Assembly (NCBI GenBank): GCA_015069465.1
Contig: SVIO01000003.1
Coordinates: forward strand, 89,530 to 153,529
Length of the DNA stretch: 64,000 bases
Source of the DNA: Clostridiales bacterium
Lineage (GTDB): Bacteria; Bacillota; Clostridia; Christensenellales; Borkfalkiaceae
Direction of reading: 5' to 3'
In this document: in pieces, positions 51,154 through 61,595 of the stretch
Numbering within the stretch: position 1 is the stretch's first letter
Layout of the letters: every line of letters starts with the position of its first letter
Program-made: the position numbers and the translations under genes
Notes under the pieces: model-generated
The model's input: only the letters and a program-made list of their open reading frames with translations
Databases searched by the model: none
Told to the model about the DNA's origin: nothing

Positions 51154-52644
51154 ATGGAAAAAAAGGGATTTGACAACGCAAAATATTTAGAAATGCAATC
51201 GGCAAAGATATTAGAGCGCATTGCAATGTTTGGGGGCAAACTCTATCTAGAGTTTGGTGGAAAACTTTTTGATGACTATCATGCATCAAGGGTTCTTCCT
51301 GGTTTCGAGCCTGATAGCAAAATAAAAATGTTATCTCAACTTAAAGACCAAGCCGAAATTTTAATCGTTATTAACTCAAGCGATATTGAAAAGAACAAAC
51401 AACGCAGTGACCTTGGCATTACTTATGATGTTGATGTTTTAAGGCTTATTGACATATTCCTTAAAAAGGATTTTTATGTTGGAAGCGTTGTTTTAACTAA
51501 GTTTAAATATCAACCAAGTGCAATAGCCTTCCAAAAACGCTTAGAAATGCGTGGCATAAAGGTTTATCGCCATTATCCAATAGAAGGTTATCCTTCAGAA
51601 GTTGAAAAAATCGTTAGCGATGATGGTTATGGCAAAAATGAATACGTTGTAACGTCACGCCCACTCGTTGTTGTAACAGCACCTGGCCCAGGCAGTGGTA
51701 AAATGGCAACATGCCTATCACAACTTTATCACGAAAACAAAAGGGGCATTAAGGCAGGCTATGCTAAATACGAAACTTTCCCTGTTTGGAACTTAGCCTT
51801 AAATCATCCTGTTAATATCGCATACGAAGCAGCAACGGCAGACTTAAACGATATGAACATGATTGACCCTTTCCACCTAGAAGCGTATGGCGAAATGGCA
51901 GTAAACTATAATAGAGATATAGAAATTTTCCCTGTGCTTTCTGCTATGCTTGAAAAGGTTTTGGGCAAAAGTCCATATAAGTCACCAACCGATATGGGTG
52001 TTAATATGGCAGGGCATTGCATTATCGATAAGGACATTGTTTTTAGTGCATCTAAGCAAGAAGTTATAAGAAGATATTACTCAGCACTTTTAGAAGTAAG
52101 AAAGGGTACAATATCGAAAGACGTTGTTTCTAAGATAGAAGTGCTTATGCAAAAACTTCTTATCTCAATAAACGATAGGGCCGTTGTTAAATATGCTTTA
52201 GATAAGGCAAACGAAACGAGTGCCCCTGCGTGTGCGCTTCAACTTCCAAACGGCAAAATAGTAACGGGAAGAACGGGCAAACTTATGGGCGCAAGCGCAG
52301 CAGTATTACTTAACGCATTAAAGGCACTTGCTGATATTGATGATGACTTAGATATAATTTCATCAAAGGTTTTAGAGCCTATTCAGTTGTTAAAAGTTAA
52401 CCATATGGGTTCGGCAAACCCAAGACTACATACCGATGAAATATTGTTGTCGCTTGCAGTTAGTGCAACAACTAATCCAATGGCTAAAAAGGCAATGGAA
52501 CAACTATCACTCCTTAAAGGCAGTGAATTCCACTCGTCAGTAATACTTTCTCACGTTGACAAAAAGACACTTAAAACGCTTGGCATAAATGTCACAAGCG
52601 AACCAAAAAGAGAAAGCGAAATAAACTTAGATGATAAAAAATAA
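51154..52644 (+). CDS. DUF1846 family protein
   Basis: A 496-residue soluble protein of the DUF1846 (UPF0371) family. Recognisable stretches: FGGKLFDDYHASRVLPGF, TAPGPGSGKMATCLSQLYHE (a Gly-rich, P-loop-like segment), GYAKYETFPVWNLALNHPVN and VNHMGSANPRLHTDE. The biochemical function is not established. The ATG at 51154 has GAAGG close upstream; an in-frame ATG at 51142 has no ribosome site. Confidence 0.85.
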   Translation: MEKKGFDNAKYLEMQSAKILERIAMFGGKLYLEFGGKLFDDYHASRVLPGFEPDSKIKMLSQLKDQAEILIVINSSDIEKNKQRSDLGITYDVDVLRLIDIFLKKDFYVGSVVLTKFKYQPSAIAFQKRLEMRGIKVYRHYPIEGYPSEVEKIVSDDGYGKNEYVVTSRPLVVVTAPGPGSGKMATCLSQLYHENKRGIKAGYAKYETFPVWNLALNHPVNIAYEAATADLNDMNMIDPFHLEAYGEMAVNYNRDIEIFPVLSAMLEKVLGKSPYKSPTDMGVNMAGHCIIDKDIVFSASKQEVIRRYYSALLEVRKGTISKDVVSKIEVLMQKLLISINDRAVVKYALDKANETSAPACALQLPNGKIVTGRTGKLMGASAAVLLNALKALADIDDDLDIISSKVLEPIQLLKVNHMGSANPRLHTDEILLSLAVSATTNPMAKKAMEQLSLLKGSEFHSSVILSHVDKKTLKTLGINVTSEPKRESEINLDDKK

Positions 52645-52652
52645 ATAAAACT

Positions 52653-52682
52653 AAAGGGACTGATTTTCAGTCCCTTTTTTGT
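52653..52682. terminator. Bidirectional intrinsic terminator
   Basis: An 11-bp stem aaagggactga / tcagtcccttt followed by a T run, between the DUF1846 gene and convergent phosphodiesterase gene. Confidence 0.85.
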
Positions 52683-52699
52683 TTGTTCATTTTGTGTTA

Positions 52700-53422
52700 T
52701 TACTTTTTTGGAATAAAGTGTTCAAAAATTATGTTTTTTGCGAAAAGGTTAACTCGTTTATAATCTTTTTCATTTGTAATTGTCCAAGTTATAACGGGAA
52801 GGCGTTTTGTTTTACTCTTTTTTAAGGGCAAATCTTCAAACGAATAACATATAAAATCTGGCTTTATAATAGAGTTAAGTAGCATATATTTAACCACTTG
52901 TCGCTTTATAAAAGGCAAGCCTTTAGAGTAAGTTTTTGTGCCTAAAATTCCACGCAAAAAAAAAGGTGCAAGTTTTTTAACCCTTTTTATATACATTGGG
53001 TTAAAAGATTGAATTGCAAACTCGCCTTTATAAGATTTTAGCCTTTCTATTACCTTATCGACATAATTTTTTGTCGGTTGGTCTTTTAGTTCTATTAAAA
53101 GTGGCACTTTGCCGTCAACAACCGATAATACTTCATCAAAAGTTGGTATGCTTTCGTTTGAGCCTTTAAGTTTTAGAGATTTAAGTTCTTTTGCAGTTTT
53201 TTGGTAAATAAAACCTTTTTTGCCTGTCATACGCTCTAAATCTTGGTCGTGAAAAGAAAACAACTTTCCATCGATAGAAGAGTATAAATCAATTTCTATA
53301 GGATAGCCGTTAATAACGGCATTTTTATAAGCAGAAAGAGAGTTTTCTATAGCGTCTTCCCCCCAGAGTCCCCTGTGGGCAATAGGTTTTGTTAAAAGCC
53401 AACTATCACTTTTTAATCTCAT
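52700..53422 (-). CDS. Glycerophosphodiester phosphodiesterase
   Basis: A 240-residue GDPD enzyme that hydrolyses deacylated phospholipids to glycerol 3-phosphate. AHRGLWGEDAIENSLSAYKNAV holds catalytic His and Arg; IEIDLYSSIDGKLFSFHDQDLERMTG the metal Glu/Asp and second catalytic His; LLIELKDQ a further ligand. There is no signal peptide, so it is cytoplasmic like UgpQ. Confidence 0.92.
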   Translation of the reverse strand: MRLKSDSWLLTKPIAHRGLWGEDAIENSLSAYKNAVINGYPIEIDLYSSIDGKLFSFHDQDLERMTGKKGFIYQKTAKELKSLKLKGSNESIPTFDEVLSVVDGKVPLLIELKDQPTKNYVDKVIERLKSYKGEFAIQSFNPMYIKRVKKLAPFFLRGILGTKTYSKGLPFIKRQVVKYMLLNSIIKPDFICYSFEDLPLKKSKTKRLPVITWTITNEKDYKRVNLFAKNIIFEHFIPKK

Positions 53423-53505
53423 AAAACACCCTTTTTAATTTACTTGCAAAAATTCCGTATTTAGTATATACTATGTAACGAATATTATATATTAAAAGGA
53501 TTTTT

Positions 53506-55317
53506 ATGTCAATAAATAAAGAAAATATCAGAAACTTTTGTATAGTGGCGCACATAGACCACGGTAAATCGACCTTGGCAGATAGACTTATGGAAAAAAC
53601 GGGTCAGGTTTCAGAGCGTGATATGGAAGAGCAACTGCTTGACTCTATGGACTTAGAGCGTGAAAGGGGCATTACCATAAAACTCACACCTGTTAGAATG
53701 TTCTATAAGGCAAAAGATGGCAAGGAATATATCTTTAACCTTATCGACACCCCAGGTCACGTTGACTTTACTTATGAAGTTTCTCGTTCGCTTAAGGCGT
53801 GTGAAGGCGCAATCTTAATAGTCGATGCAACTCAAGGCGTGCAAGCCCAAACACTTGCAAACGCTTATCTTGCAATCGATAACGATTTAGAGATTATGCC
53901 TGTTATCAACAAAATGGACTTAGCATCTGCAAGGCCTGATGAAGTGGCAATGGAAATAGAAGATATTTTGGGCATTGAAGCAACGGATGCACCAAGAATT
54001 TCGGCAAAGAGTGGGCTTAATGTAGAAGATGTTTTAGAGCAAATAGTTCACAAAGTCCCAGCACCAAAAGGCGATGCTGATAAGCCACTAAAAGCACTTA
54101 TTTTCGATAGTTATTACGATAACTTTAAGGGTGTTATCTGTTTTGTTAGGGTAGTTGATGGCACAGTAAAAATTGGCACAAAGATTAAAACCTTTATGTC
54201 GGACAAGCAGTTTGACGTTACTGAAGTTGGCGTGTTCTCTCCAAAAATGCAACCAAAAGATGAACTTTCTGCTGGCGAAGTTGGGTATATCGCTGCAAGC
54301 ATTAAAAGCATTGAAGATACTGCAGTTGGCGATACTATAACGACTGTAATAGGTGGGGCACAAGAAGCGCTCCCTGGATATCAAAAGGCATTACCTATGG
54401 TGTTCTCTGGTGTCTTCCCACTTGATGGAAGTAAGTTTAACGACCTAAAGGATGCACTCTTAAAACTTAAACTCAACGATGCAGCGCTCTCTATCGAACC
54501 AGATAACTCTGCAGCGCTCGGCTTTGGCTTTAGATGTGGCTTTTTGGGGCTACTTCATATGGACGTTATACAAGAGCGTATTGAAAGGGAATTCGACCTT
54601 CAAATTATAACCACAGCACCATCTGTTTCCTATAAAGTTTATAAAACTGATGGACAGCAGTTGGTTGTTGAAAATCCAACACACCTTCCACCTGTAACCG
54701 AAATTGAGTATATGGAAGAACCTATTATAAACGCAAGTATCTTTACCCCACCAGACTATGTTGGGCCTATTATGGAACTTTGTCAATTTAAGCGTGGCGT
54801 GTATAAAGATATGGTATATTTAGATAAGACAAGGGTGCAATTAAAATACACGCTTCCACTAAACGAAATCATTTATGACTTTTTTGATAGTTTGAAATCT
54901 CGCACAAAGGGTTATGCATCTTTCGATTATGAAATTGCAGGATACCAAAAGAGCGATTTAGTAAAACTTGATATGCTTCTTAATGGCGATATTTGTGATG
55001 CTCTATCAATTATTGTGCATAAGGACAAGGCTTATGAGCGTGGCAGACAAATTGCCGAAAAACTTAAAGACGTTATTCCACGCCAAATGTTTGAAATTCC
55101 TATTCAAGCAGCAGTGGGTGGCAAGATTATCGCCAGAGAAACGGTTAAGGCGTTTAGAAAAGACGTTTTGGCTAAGTGCTATGGTGGTGACGTTACAAGA
55201 AAGAAGAAACTCTTAGAAAAACAAAAAGAAGGCAAAAAGAAAATGCGTTCTATCGGTACGGTTGAAATCCCAAGCGAAGCCTTTATTTCAATACTTAAAA
55301 CCGATAATGACAGGTAA
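53506..55317 (+). CDS. lepA: Elongation factor 4 (LepA)
   Basis: A 603-residue translational GTPase. G1 [10 protein letters not shown]2 [13 protein letters not shown]3 DTPGHVDF, G4 NKMD; then [22 protein letters not shown] and the C-terminal domain with [19 protein letters not shown]. LepA remodels ribosomes and affects initiation. AAAGGA precedes the ATG. Confidence 0.97.
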   Translation: MSINKENIRNFCIVAHIDHGKSTLADRLMEKTGQVSERDMEEQLLDSMDLERERGITIKLTPVRMFYKAKDGKEYIFNLIDTPGHVDFTYEVSRSLKACEGAILIVDATQGVQAQTLANAYLAIDNDLEIMPVINKMDLASARPDEVAMEIEDILGIEATDAPRISAKSGLNVEDVLEQIVHKVPAPKGDADKPLKALIFDSYYDNFKGVICFVRVVDGTVKIGTKIKTFMSDKQFDVTEVGVFSPKMQPKDELSAGEVGYIAASIKSIEDTAVGDTITTVIGGAQEALPGYQKALPMVFSGVFPLDGSKFNDLKDALLKLKLNDAALSIEPDNSAALGFGFRCGFLGLLHMDVIQERIEREFDLQIITTAPSVSYKVYKTDGQQLVVENPTHLPPVTEIEYMEEPIINASIFTPPDYVGPIMELCQFKRGVYKDMVYLDKTRVQLKYTLPLNEIIYDFFDSLKSRTKGYASFDYEIAGYQKSDLVKLDMLLNGDICDALSIIVHKDKAYERGRQIAEKLKDVIPRQMFEIPIQAAVGGKIIARETVKAFRKDVLAKCYGGDVTRKKKLLEKQKEGKKKMRSIGTVEIPSEAFISILKTDNDR

Positions 55318-55327
55318 AGGCAATTTT

Positions 55328-58123
55328 ATGATAGAAGTAAAAAATTTAGTAAAAGAATATTCTACAAAAGGTGGGCAAACCGTTCGTGCTTTAGATAATG
55401 TTTCAGTTCAGTTTGCACAAACGGGAATGGTGTTTTTGCTCGGTAAAAGTGGTTCAGGTAAATCAACGCTCTTAAATATTCTTGGTGGATTAGATAAGCC
55501 GGATGAGGGAGAGATTATAGTTAAAGGTAAGAGTAGCAAGCAATTTAGCACCTCAGACTTTGATAGTTATCGCAATACTTTTGTAGGCTTTGTTTTTCAA
55601 GAATATAATATTTTAAATGAGTTTACAGTAGAGCAGAACATTGCACTTGCTTTACAATTACAAAGTAAAAGCGCAGATAAAAAAACTATTGAAGAATTGC
55701 TCACAAAAGTAGATATGTCAGGGTTAGGCAAAAGAAAGCCAAATACTCTATCAGGTGGGCAAAAGCAAAGGGTTGCTATTGCAAGAGCACTTATTAAAGA
55801 GCCTGAAATTATTATGGCAGATGAGCCAACAGGGGCGCTAGACTCAAATACAGGTAAACAAGTTTTTCAAACTTTAAAGAAGTTGTCTGAAACAAAATTA
55901 GTTATCGTTGTGTCTCACGATATCGAGTTTGCTGAACTTTATGGGGATAGGATAATTGAGCTTAAAGATGGTAAAATTATCTCAGATGTAACAAAAACTG
56001 AAATAAAGCCACAACAATTAAACGCAAATGTAAAAATTGTTTCAAACGATATGATAAGCATAAGTGATGCTGAAAACATAACCGAAGATGATGTTAAAAG
56101 CATTGTTAGTATGCTTAAAAATAATGGTGGCGAAGCGATAATAACCACTGGAACAAAAGACATAGCAGATATAAAAAGGGTTTGCAAAATAAACGAATCA
56201 GGCAATAAGGAAAGCTTTGAAAAAACCGAAAAGGTTGAAGTAAAAGAATATCAGGCGAATAGAGTTAAATTTATAAAATCAAGAATGCCTGCCTTTCGTG
56301 CAATAAAAATGGGCGCAAGTGGACTTAAAACAAAACCTATAAGATTTGTTTTCACCATATTATTATCGGTTGTGGCGTTTATAATGTTCGGTGTTGTTTC
56401 AACCTTTATGCTTTACGATAAAAACTATTCAATTTCTGAAGCATTAAAATCTGAAAATGCCCCAAGGCTTACGATTAATAAAATATATTCTTATAAGAAT
56501 TGTGAGTATGTGTTGAATTTGCGCACAGGTTATAAGAAATATGAAGCGTCTTATGGAGAAAGGTCAAGCACTCTATTTGGCGTTCAAGAAATGCAAGAAA
56601 AAAATCGTACAGGAGTAAGCAATTATGCAGGCATATTCGATTTTACCGATAGGAATTATAATGACGGACAGATACAATTAAAGTTGCGTAAAGATAATCA
56701 AGAAATAGATATAAATATCTCTTCACAGTTGCAAAATTATTTTGTGGAGGGTAATGTGTGTGGTTTTAGTGATTGTGGTGCACAATATATGTCGGATAAT
56801 GGTTTTGAACTTATATGTGGGCAATATCCACAAAACAAAACTGAAATCGCAATTCCAGAATATGTTGCAAATCTCTTTGTGAATACTGCAAATAGTGGAA
56901 TAAATTCTGTTTCCGAAATGGAAGGAAAAACCATTAGAATAATAGCAAAGAACAATAGTACACTGGGTAATTTTGTCGTTTCAGGCGTTTATAATGTTGG
57001 CAAAATTCCTAGTAAATATGAAGTTTTAAAAGACGATTCTAATGAGTTAAATTTAGTTGAAAAACAAAAATTAATAGATTCGTTACATGCATATTTAAAA
57101 CTTAGTTATAACACTATTATTTATGTTTCAAATGATTTTTATGATGCATATAAAAATAATATAGTTCGTAGTTATGAGCAAAATATTCCTAATAGATATT
57201 TAAATCTCGTATTCAGTAAAACCGAGACAAGTACACAACAAATAGGAACGACAAATGTATTATTAGAAAGTGTTGCTTCGTTCTATAGTGATTTCTTAAA
57301 CTTTTTTGATAAACAAGGCAATCCAATAGATTTTGCGATTGAAGACAATCAAGTTTTTGTTAGTAGAAGTGTTGATATAAATGACATTTGTTATTATGCT
57401 AATGGGCGTGGCGAAAAAGGACAACTAGAGGTTGTTGGTTATTTTGAAACTACCCCTAACGCAAAGGTATCTTGTGATTATATTATATCTGATAATTTTT
57501 ATAAAGACCATGTGCCAGATTCTTGGCTAGACTCTATGTGGTTGAGTCGTTATGAATCAGATTATGAAAAACCAATAGATGCAAAGTACAATTATTTAAT
57601 TACATTAACGAATAATACTCAAGAACAAGTTGCAAACGCCATTAAGTCGGGTTCAAATGTAAGTTATCAAATACAAAGCGATTCATATATGGTAATAAGT
57701 CAATTTGCAAAAACTATGAATAACTTTAAAAAGTTGTTCATGATAATCGGTATAGTATTTGCAGTTTTTTCAGCACTGATGTTATTAAACTTTATTTCTG
57801 TTTCAATCTCGGCAAAACGTAAGGATATAGGTATTCTTAGAGCCGTTGGTGCTAGGGGAATAGATGTGTTTAAAATCTTCTTTGCAGAAGCGATTATTAT
57901 TGCTATTATCTGCTTTATTCTTGCATCGGTTGGAGCGTTCTTCACATGTGGGCTTTTGAACGATAGTCTCTTCACTTTAACTAGTGTAAAAATGTTAAAC
58001 TTTCAGCCTATTAACGCAATATTTATACTTTGCATTTCATTGATAGTCTGTGTGTTTGCCACTTTTATGCCTGTTTATTTTGAAGCAAAGAAATCGCCAG
58101 TTGAAAGCATAAGAAATAATTAG
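55328..58123 (+). CDS. ABC exporter with fused ATPase and FtsX-like permease (MacB type)
   Basis: A 931-residue protein with an N-terminal ATPase (Walker A GKSGSGKST at 39-47, signature LSGGQKQR, Walker B IIMADEPTGALD), a linker, one membrane helix near 335-355, a large extracytoplasmic domain (about 360-820) and three C-terminal helices with an FtsX domain (FISVSISAKRKDIGILRAVGARG). Such proteins export peptides or antibiotics or work as mechanotransmitters. The start ATG at 55328 follows AAAGG that overlaps the lepA stop. Confidence 0.9.
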   Translation: MIEVKNLVKEYSTKGGQTVRALDNVSVQFAQTGMVFLLGKSGSGKSTLLNILGGLDKPDEGEIIVKGKSSKQFSTSDFDSYRNTFVGFVFQEYNILNEFTVEQNIALALQLQSKSADKKTIEELLTKVDMSGLGKRKPNTLSGGQKQRVAIARALIKEPEIIMADEPTGALDSNTGKQVFQTLKKLSETKLVIVVSHDIEFAELYGDRIIELKDGKIISDVTKTEIKPQQLNANVKIVSNDMISISDAENITEDDVKSIVSMLKNNGGEAIITTGTKDIADIKRVCKINESGNKESFEKTEKVEVKEYQANRVKFIKSRMPAFRAIKMGASGLKTKPIRFVFTILLSVVAFIMFGVVSTFMLYDKNYSISEALKSENAPRLTINKIYSYKNCEYVLNLRTGYKKYEASYGERSSTLFGVQEMQEKNRTGVSNYAGIFDFTDRNYNDGQIQLKLRKDNQEIDINISSQLQNYFVEGNVCGFSDCGAQYMSDNGFELICGQYPQNKTEIAIPEYVANLFVNTANSGINSVSEMEGKTIRIIAKNNSTLGNFVVSGVYNVGKIPSKYEVLKDDSNELNLVEKQKLIDSLHAYLKLSYNTIIYVSNDFYDAYKNNIVRSYEQNIPNRYLNLVFSKTETSTQQIGTTNVLLESVASFYSDFLNFFDKQGNPIDFAIEDNQVFVSRSVDINDICYYANGRGEKGQLEVVGYFETTPNAKVSCDYIISDNFYKDHVPDSWLDSMWLSRYESDYEKPIDAKYNYLITLTNNTQEQVANAIKSGSNVSYQIQSDSYMVISQFAKTMNNFKKLFMIIGIVFAVFSALMLLNFISVSISAKRKDIGILRAVGARGIDVFKIFFAEAIIIAIICFILASVGAFFTCGLLNDSLFTLTSVKMLNFQPINAIFILCISLIVCVFATFMPVYFEAKKSPVESIRNN

Positions 58124-58137
58124 AGTTAAGGTGTATT

Positions 58138-59250
58138 ATGGCAGGACTTTATTTACACATACCATTTTGCAAACAAAAATGCACGTATTGTGACTTTGCT
58201 TCCTTCCCAAAAGAAATGGGCAAAGTGGATAGTTATTTTGCCTGCCTTTATCGTGAAATTGAAGGCAGAAGCAAGCAATATCCTAAGACGATTTTAGACA
58301 CTATCTATATAGGTGGTGGCACACCATCGGCTGTTGATTCAAAGTTTATTATGGGCGCAATAAGACAGATAAAAAAATGCTTTACGGTAAAAAAAGATGC
58401 CGAAATAACCATTGAACTTAACCCAGGCACGGTAGATGAGAAAAAGGTTAAAGACTATCTTAGCGTGGGGATAAATCGCTTTTCAATAGGGCTTCAAACG
58501 GGCTTTGATGACCAACTTAAAAAACTCAACCGAATCCACACGGCTAAAGACTTTTTGCTAACCACAAATATGCTTAAAGGTCAAAACATCAGCGCAGACA
58601 TTTTGATAGGCTTAAGCGAGCAGACGGCTGAAGAGGTTTATAAAACTATAGACCTTGCTATCGCAGGGGGTGCATCCCACATTTCAGTTTATGCCTTAAC
58701 ACCAGAAGTTGGCACGCCAATCTACACCGATTATCTTAACGGCGAACTGCTTAGCGATGATGAAGTGGCTGATATATATGATAAAGTGGTTATTTACTTA
58801 AAAGAAAAAGGCTTTGATAGATACGAAGTTTCTAACTTTGCTAAAAACGGCTTTTATTCTCGCCACAATATGAACTATTGGCAAAGGGGCGAATATATCG
58901 GCGTTGGCGTTTCTGCAAGTTCTTTTATGGAAAATAGAAGATTTACTAACACCTTTAAAATCGATGAGTATATGAACGCCATTATTTATAACAAAAACCC
59001 AGAAATTTCAAGCGAGATTATTGAAGGGGAAGATGCTAAGTTTGAGTTTATTATGCTAGGCTTAAGAACAACAAACGGCATAAGCATCGATAAGTTTAAC
59101 AAAACTTTTTCAAGTGACTTTATGTCTGAGTATGGTGATATCTTAAAACAAAAAAGCAAATTTTTAGATTTAGACGGCGATACATTAAAAATAAAAGATG
59201 AATATCTTTATGTTCAAAACGATATAATACTTTCATTTATGAAAGATTAA
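58138..59250 (+). CDS. hemW: HemW-like radical SAM protein
   Basis: A 370-residue radical SAM enzyme with LHIPFCKQKCTYCDF (Cys-X3-Cys-X2-Cys) and YIGGGTPSAVD. It lacks features of true oxygen-independent coproporphyrinogen oxidase and fits HemW, a heme chaperone, found after lepA in many Firmicutes. No heme genes are in the window. Confidence 0.9.
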   Translation: MAGLYLHIPFCKQKCTYCDFASFPKEMGKVDSYFACLYREIEGRSKQYPKTILDTIYIGGGTPSAVDSKFIMGAIRQIKKCFTVKKDAEITIELNPGTVDEKKVKDYLSVGINRFSIGLQTGFDDQLKKLNRIHTAKDFLLTTNMLKGQNISADILIGLSEQTAEEVYKTIDLAIAGGASHISVYALTPEVGTPIYTDYLNGELLSDDEVADIYDKVVIYLKEKGFDRYEVSNFAKNGFYSRHNMNYWQRGEYIGVGVSASSFMENRRFTNTFKIDEYMNAIIYNKNPEISSEIIEGEDAKFEFIMLGLRTTNGISIDKFNKTFSSDFMSEYGDILKQKSKFLDLDGDTLKIKDEYLYVQNDIILSFMKD

Positions 59251-59265
59251 ATAAAAGATAAAACA

Positions 59266-59300
59266 AAAACGCTTGGCAACAAAAGCCAAGCGTTTTAATA
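59266..59300. terminator. Bidirectional intrinsic terminator
   Basis: A perfect 12-bp stem aaaacgcttggc / gccaagcgtttt (59266-59277, 59285-59296). The stop of the convergent repressor gene (59295-59297) lies at its edge. Confidence 0.85.
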
Positions 59301-59510
59301 TTCTTTTCTACCTAATAAAAAATCAATATCTTCATTAAAAAAGTCTGCAATTTTGCAAAGATTTGTTAAAGTAATTTCCCTTTGGCAAAGCAAATATCTT
59401 GAAATTGTTTGCTGTGGTATATCAACTTTTTTAGCAAACTCAGATACGCTCATAGTTCCTATAAGATTTTTTAAGTTTTGTGCAAATGCAACCATTACTT
59501 TGTTTTCCAT
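59295..59510 (-). CDS. XRE family repressor (module 2)
   Basis: A 71-residue helix-turn-helix protein: MSVSEFAKKVDIPQQTISRYLLCQREI is the DNA-binding part, then CKIADFFNEDIDFLLGRKEY. The length and the C-terminal KIADFF...ID...GRxEY pattern match module 1 (32909), while the recognition helix differs. It is divergent from a small membrane-protein gene with two palindromic operators in between. It has no ribosome site; TAAAAT ends six bases before the ATG, suggesting a leaderless message. Confidence 0.83.
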   Translation of the reverse strand: MENKVMVAFAQNLKNLIGTMSVSEFAKKVDIPQQTISRYLLCQREITLTNLCKIADFFNEDIDFLLGRKEY

Positions 59511-59521
59511 ATAAATATTTT

Positions 59522-59535
59522 ACACCAAATGGTGT
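59522..59535. promoter_or_regulatory. Operator copy 1 (ACACCAAATGGTGT), module 2
   Basis: A 14-base perfect palindrome in the promoter of the repressor gene. The second copy starts 29 bases later. Confidence 0.8.
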
Positions 59536-59542
59536 ATTTTAT

Positions 59543-59572
59543 TTGACATTACACCAAATGGTGTGATAAAAT
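59543..59572 (+). promoter_or_regulatory. Promoter of the module 2 membrane-protein gene with operator copy 2
   Basis: TTGACA (59543-59548), 18 bases, TAAAAT (59567-59572). The spacer holds ACACCAAATGGTGT (59551-59564). Confidence 0.8.
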
Positions 59573-59607
59573 GCAAATACATTTTATTTTATGGAGGTTT
59601 TTTACAG

Positions 59608-59973
59608 ATGGAAAAAAGAAAAAGTTTTGTGGACTATATAGTTCCAATAGGCTTTATGCTAATAGGAATTGCGTGTGTTGTATTTGCAATAATTATTTTT
59701 GTATGGCCTGACCCGAACGGAATATATGTTCCTGATGAACACTATAATGGAGATGCATACACAGGTATCCAAAATGCATTATCTGATGTTGCATGTAATA
59801 TAAATGAAGTTTTATATGCTATGCGTTTTACGCACATATTTAATGGTTGTGCATTTGTCATAGCAGGGGCAGTTCTAATTTGGGTTGGAGTTTCTAAAAT
59901 ATTTGCACTTTCTAAAAGTAACAAGACAGGTCAAATAACAGTGGAAGCAGGCAATTCTACAAAAAATAATTAA
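59608..59973 (+). CDS. Small two-helix membrane protein (module 2)
   Basis: A 121-residue protein with a hydrophobic segment near residues 10-32, an exposed loop (about 35-75: WPDPNGIYVPDEHYNGDAYTG) and a second helix near 82-102. Function unknown. It is in the same position relative to its repressor as the SHOCT protein is in module 1. The start ATG at 59608 is ten bases after GGAGG. Confidence 0.6.
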   Translation: MEKRKSFVDYIVPIGFMLIGIACVVFAIIIFVWPDPNGIYVPDEHYNGDAYTGIQNALSDVACNINEVLYAMRFTHIFNGCAFVIAGAVLIWVGVSKIFALSKSNKTGQITVEAGNSTKNN

Positions 59974-60036
59974 ATACCAAAAAATCTTACTTAAAAACGG
60001 TTTTTCTCTATGTTAGACTTATCGCAAGAGGAAAAT

Positions 60037-60864
60037 ATGACCGTTTATATCGAGTATGTTATTATAGATAATGTAATAATAGACTATCTACTCTTAAAAG
60101 CCACATTTGTGTTTACGGGATTTTCTTCTCGAAAATGTAGGCTTTTTCTTTGTGCTTTTTTGGGGGCTATTATTTCGCTTGTATTCCCTTTGGTCGAGAT
60201 AAACGGCTTAATACTAACAAGCCTTAAAATAATGAGTGGACTGCTTATACTGTTGCTTGCCAATAACTATAAAAGTTTTAACGCATTTTTTAGATGCACT
60301 ATAGTGTTTTTTCTTTTAACTTTTTTATCGGGTGGTGCTGTCACAGGGTTATATAATCTTTTGGGCATTTCGCTCGGCACAGAAAGTGTGGTGGCAAGCG
60401 TTATCCTTCCCGTTTATTTAGTTCTAAAATTACTGAGCAAGACTATTATATATTTATGCAAAAGGGTAAACATAGTCAAGTTTTGCTATGATGTGGAACT
60501 AACTTATTATGATAAAAGCATAAAAGCAAAGGGCTTTTTAGATACAGGGAACAACCTTTATTACAAAGAAAACGCCGTCATTTTATGTTCAAAGGGTTTT
60601 GCAAAAGAATTTTTGGGGGATAGCATATTAACCACTAAGTTTAATAAACTAAAGGTTTCAACTGTTGCAGGCGAAAAGACCAATTTATGTTTTAAGATTG
60701 ATAAATTTATATTATATAACCAAAAACAAGAGCATATATTTAATTATGTAACGGTGTGCATTGCAGATTTTGATAGTACTGAATATCAAATTATCTTGCA
60801 CCCAGCACTGTTAAAGGAGAAAAATGGCATTGAATCTAATAAGTTTTTTCAAAAAGTTAGTTAA
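60037..60864 (+). CDS. spoIIGA: Sigma-E processing peptidase SpoIIGA
   Basis: A 275-residue membrane protease that removes the pro-sequence of sigma-E during sporulation. Five membrane helices (residues 1-150) start with [18 protein letters not shown]; the C-terminal aspartic-protease-like domain has the catalytic motif [11 protein letters not shown]. The ATG at 60037 follows AGAGGA; the frame extends 27 bases upstream without a ribosome site. It overlaps sigE by 41 bases. Confidence 0.92.
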   Translation: MTVYIEYVIIDNVIIDYLLLKATFVFTGFSSRKCRLFLCAFLGAIISLVFPLVEINGLILTSLKIMSGLLILLLANNYKSFNAFFRCTIVFFLLTFLSGGAVTGLYNLLGISLGTESVVASVILPVYLVLKLLSKTIIYLCKRVNIVKFCYDVELTYYDKSIKAKGFLDTGNNLYYKENAVILCSKGFAKEFLGDSILTTKFNKLKVSTVAGEKTNLCFKIDKFILYNQKQEHIFNYVTVCIADFDSTEYQIILHPALLKEKNGIESNKFFQKVS

Positions 60865-61534
60865 GCATTTTACCTTAAGCGAAAATGCCGTGCATTTTAT
60901 CGGTGGGGGTGAAGTTTTGCCACTTCCTTACTCTCCAGAGCAAGAAACTCAAATGGTAGGCAGGCTTTCTGAAGGGGACAAGAGTATTAGGGACAATCTT
61001 ATTGAGCATAACCTTAGGCTCGTTGTCTATATTGCTCGCCGTTTTGAAAATACAGGGGTTGACCTTGATGACCTAGTTTCAGTTGGAACGATAGGCTTAA
61101 TCAAAGCAGTCAATTCATTTAACACAGAAAAGAATATAAAACTTGCCACTTATGCTTCTCGTTGCATAGAAAACGAAATCCTTATGCACTTAAGGCGCAC
61201 GGTTAAACTAAAAAGCGAAGTGTCTTTTGAAGAGCCACTAAACACCGATTGGGAAGGCAATGAACTTATGCTTTGCGACGTTATGGGAACTGACGGCGAT
61301 ATAGTTTATAAAAAGATAGAAAATGGTGTGGAGAACGAACTACTTGGCATTGCGCTGACTAAACTTAACGATAAAGAAAGAGAGATTATGCGCCTTAGAT
61401 ACGGGCTTGGTGGGGAAAAGGAAAAAACACAAAAAGAAGTTGCCGATATGCTTGGCATATCTCAAAGTTACATATCAAGGCTAGAAAAAAAGATAATTTC
61501 TCGCCTTCAAAAAGAGTTTTCCAAAATGGTATAA
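60824..61534 (+). CDS. sigE: Sporulation sigma factor sigma-E (pro-form)
   Basis: A 236-residue mother-cell sigma factor. The N-terminal stretch [23 protein letters not shown] is the pro-sequence with the processing region recognised by SpoIIGA. Region 2 reads [27 protein letters not shown]; region 4 has [25 protein letters not shown] precedes the ATG. In many spore formers sigG follows; here a minus-strand gene does. Confidence 0.96.
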   Translation: MALNLISFFKKLVKHFTLSENAVHFIGGGEVLPLPYSPEQETQMVGRLSEGDKSIRDNLIEHNLRLVVYIARRFENTGVDLDDLVSVGTIGLIKAVNSFNTEKNIKLATYASRCIENEILMHLRRTVKLKSEVSFEEPLNTDWEGNELMLCDVMGTDGDIVYKKIENGVENELLGIALTKLNDKEREIMRLRYGLGGEKEKTQKEVADMLGISQSYISRLEKKIISRLQKEFSKMV

Positions 61535-61552
61535 ATTAAAAATAACATCAAA

Positions 61553-61582
61553 AAAGAGCAAGGCACTTGCCTTGCTCTTTTG
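61553..61582. terminator. Bidirectional intrinsic terminator
   Basis: A long stem aaagagcaaggca / tgccttgctcttt (61553-61580), between convergent sigE and dgt. Confidence 0.8.
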
Positions 61583-61595
61583 CATATTATTAAAC

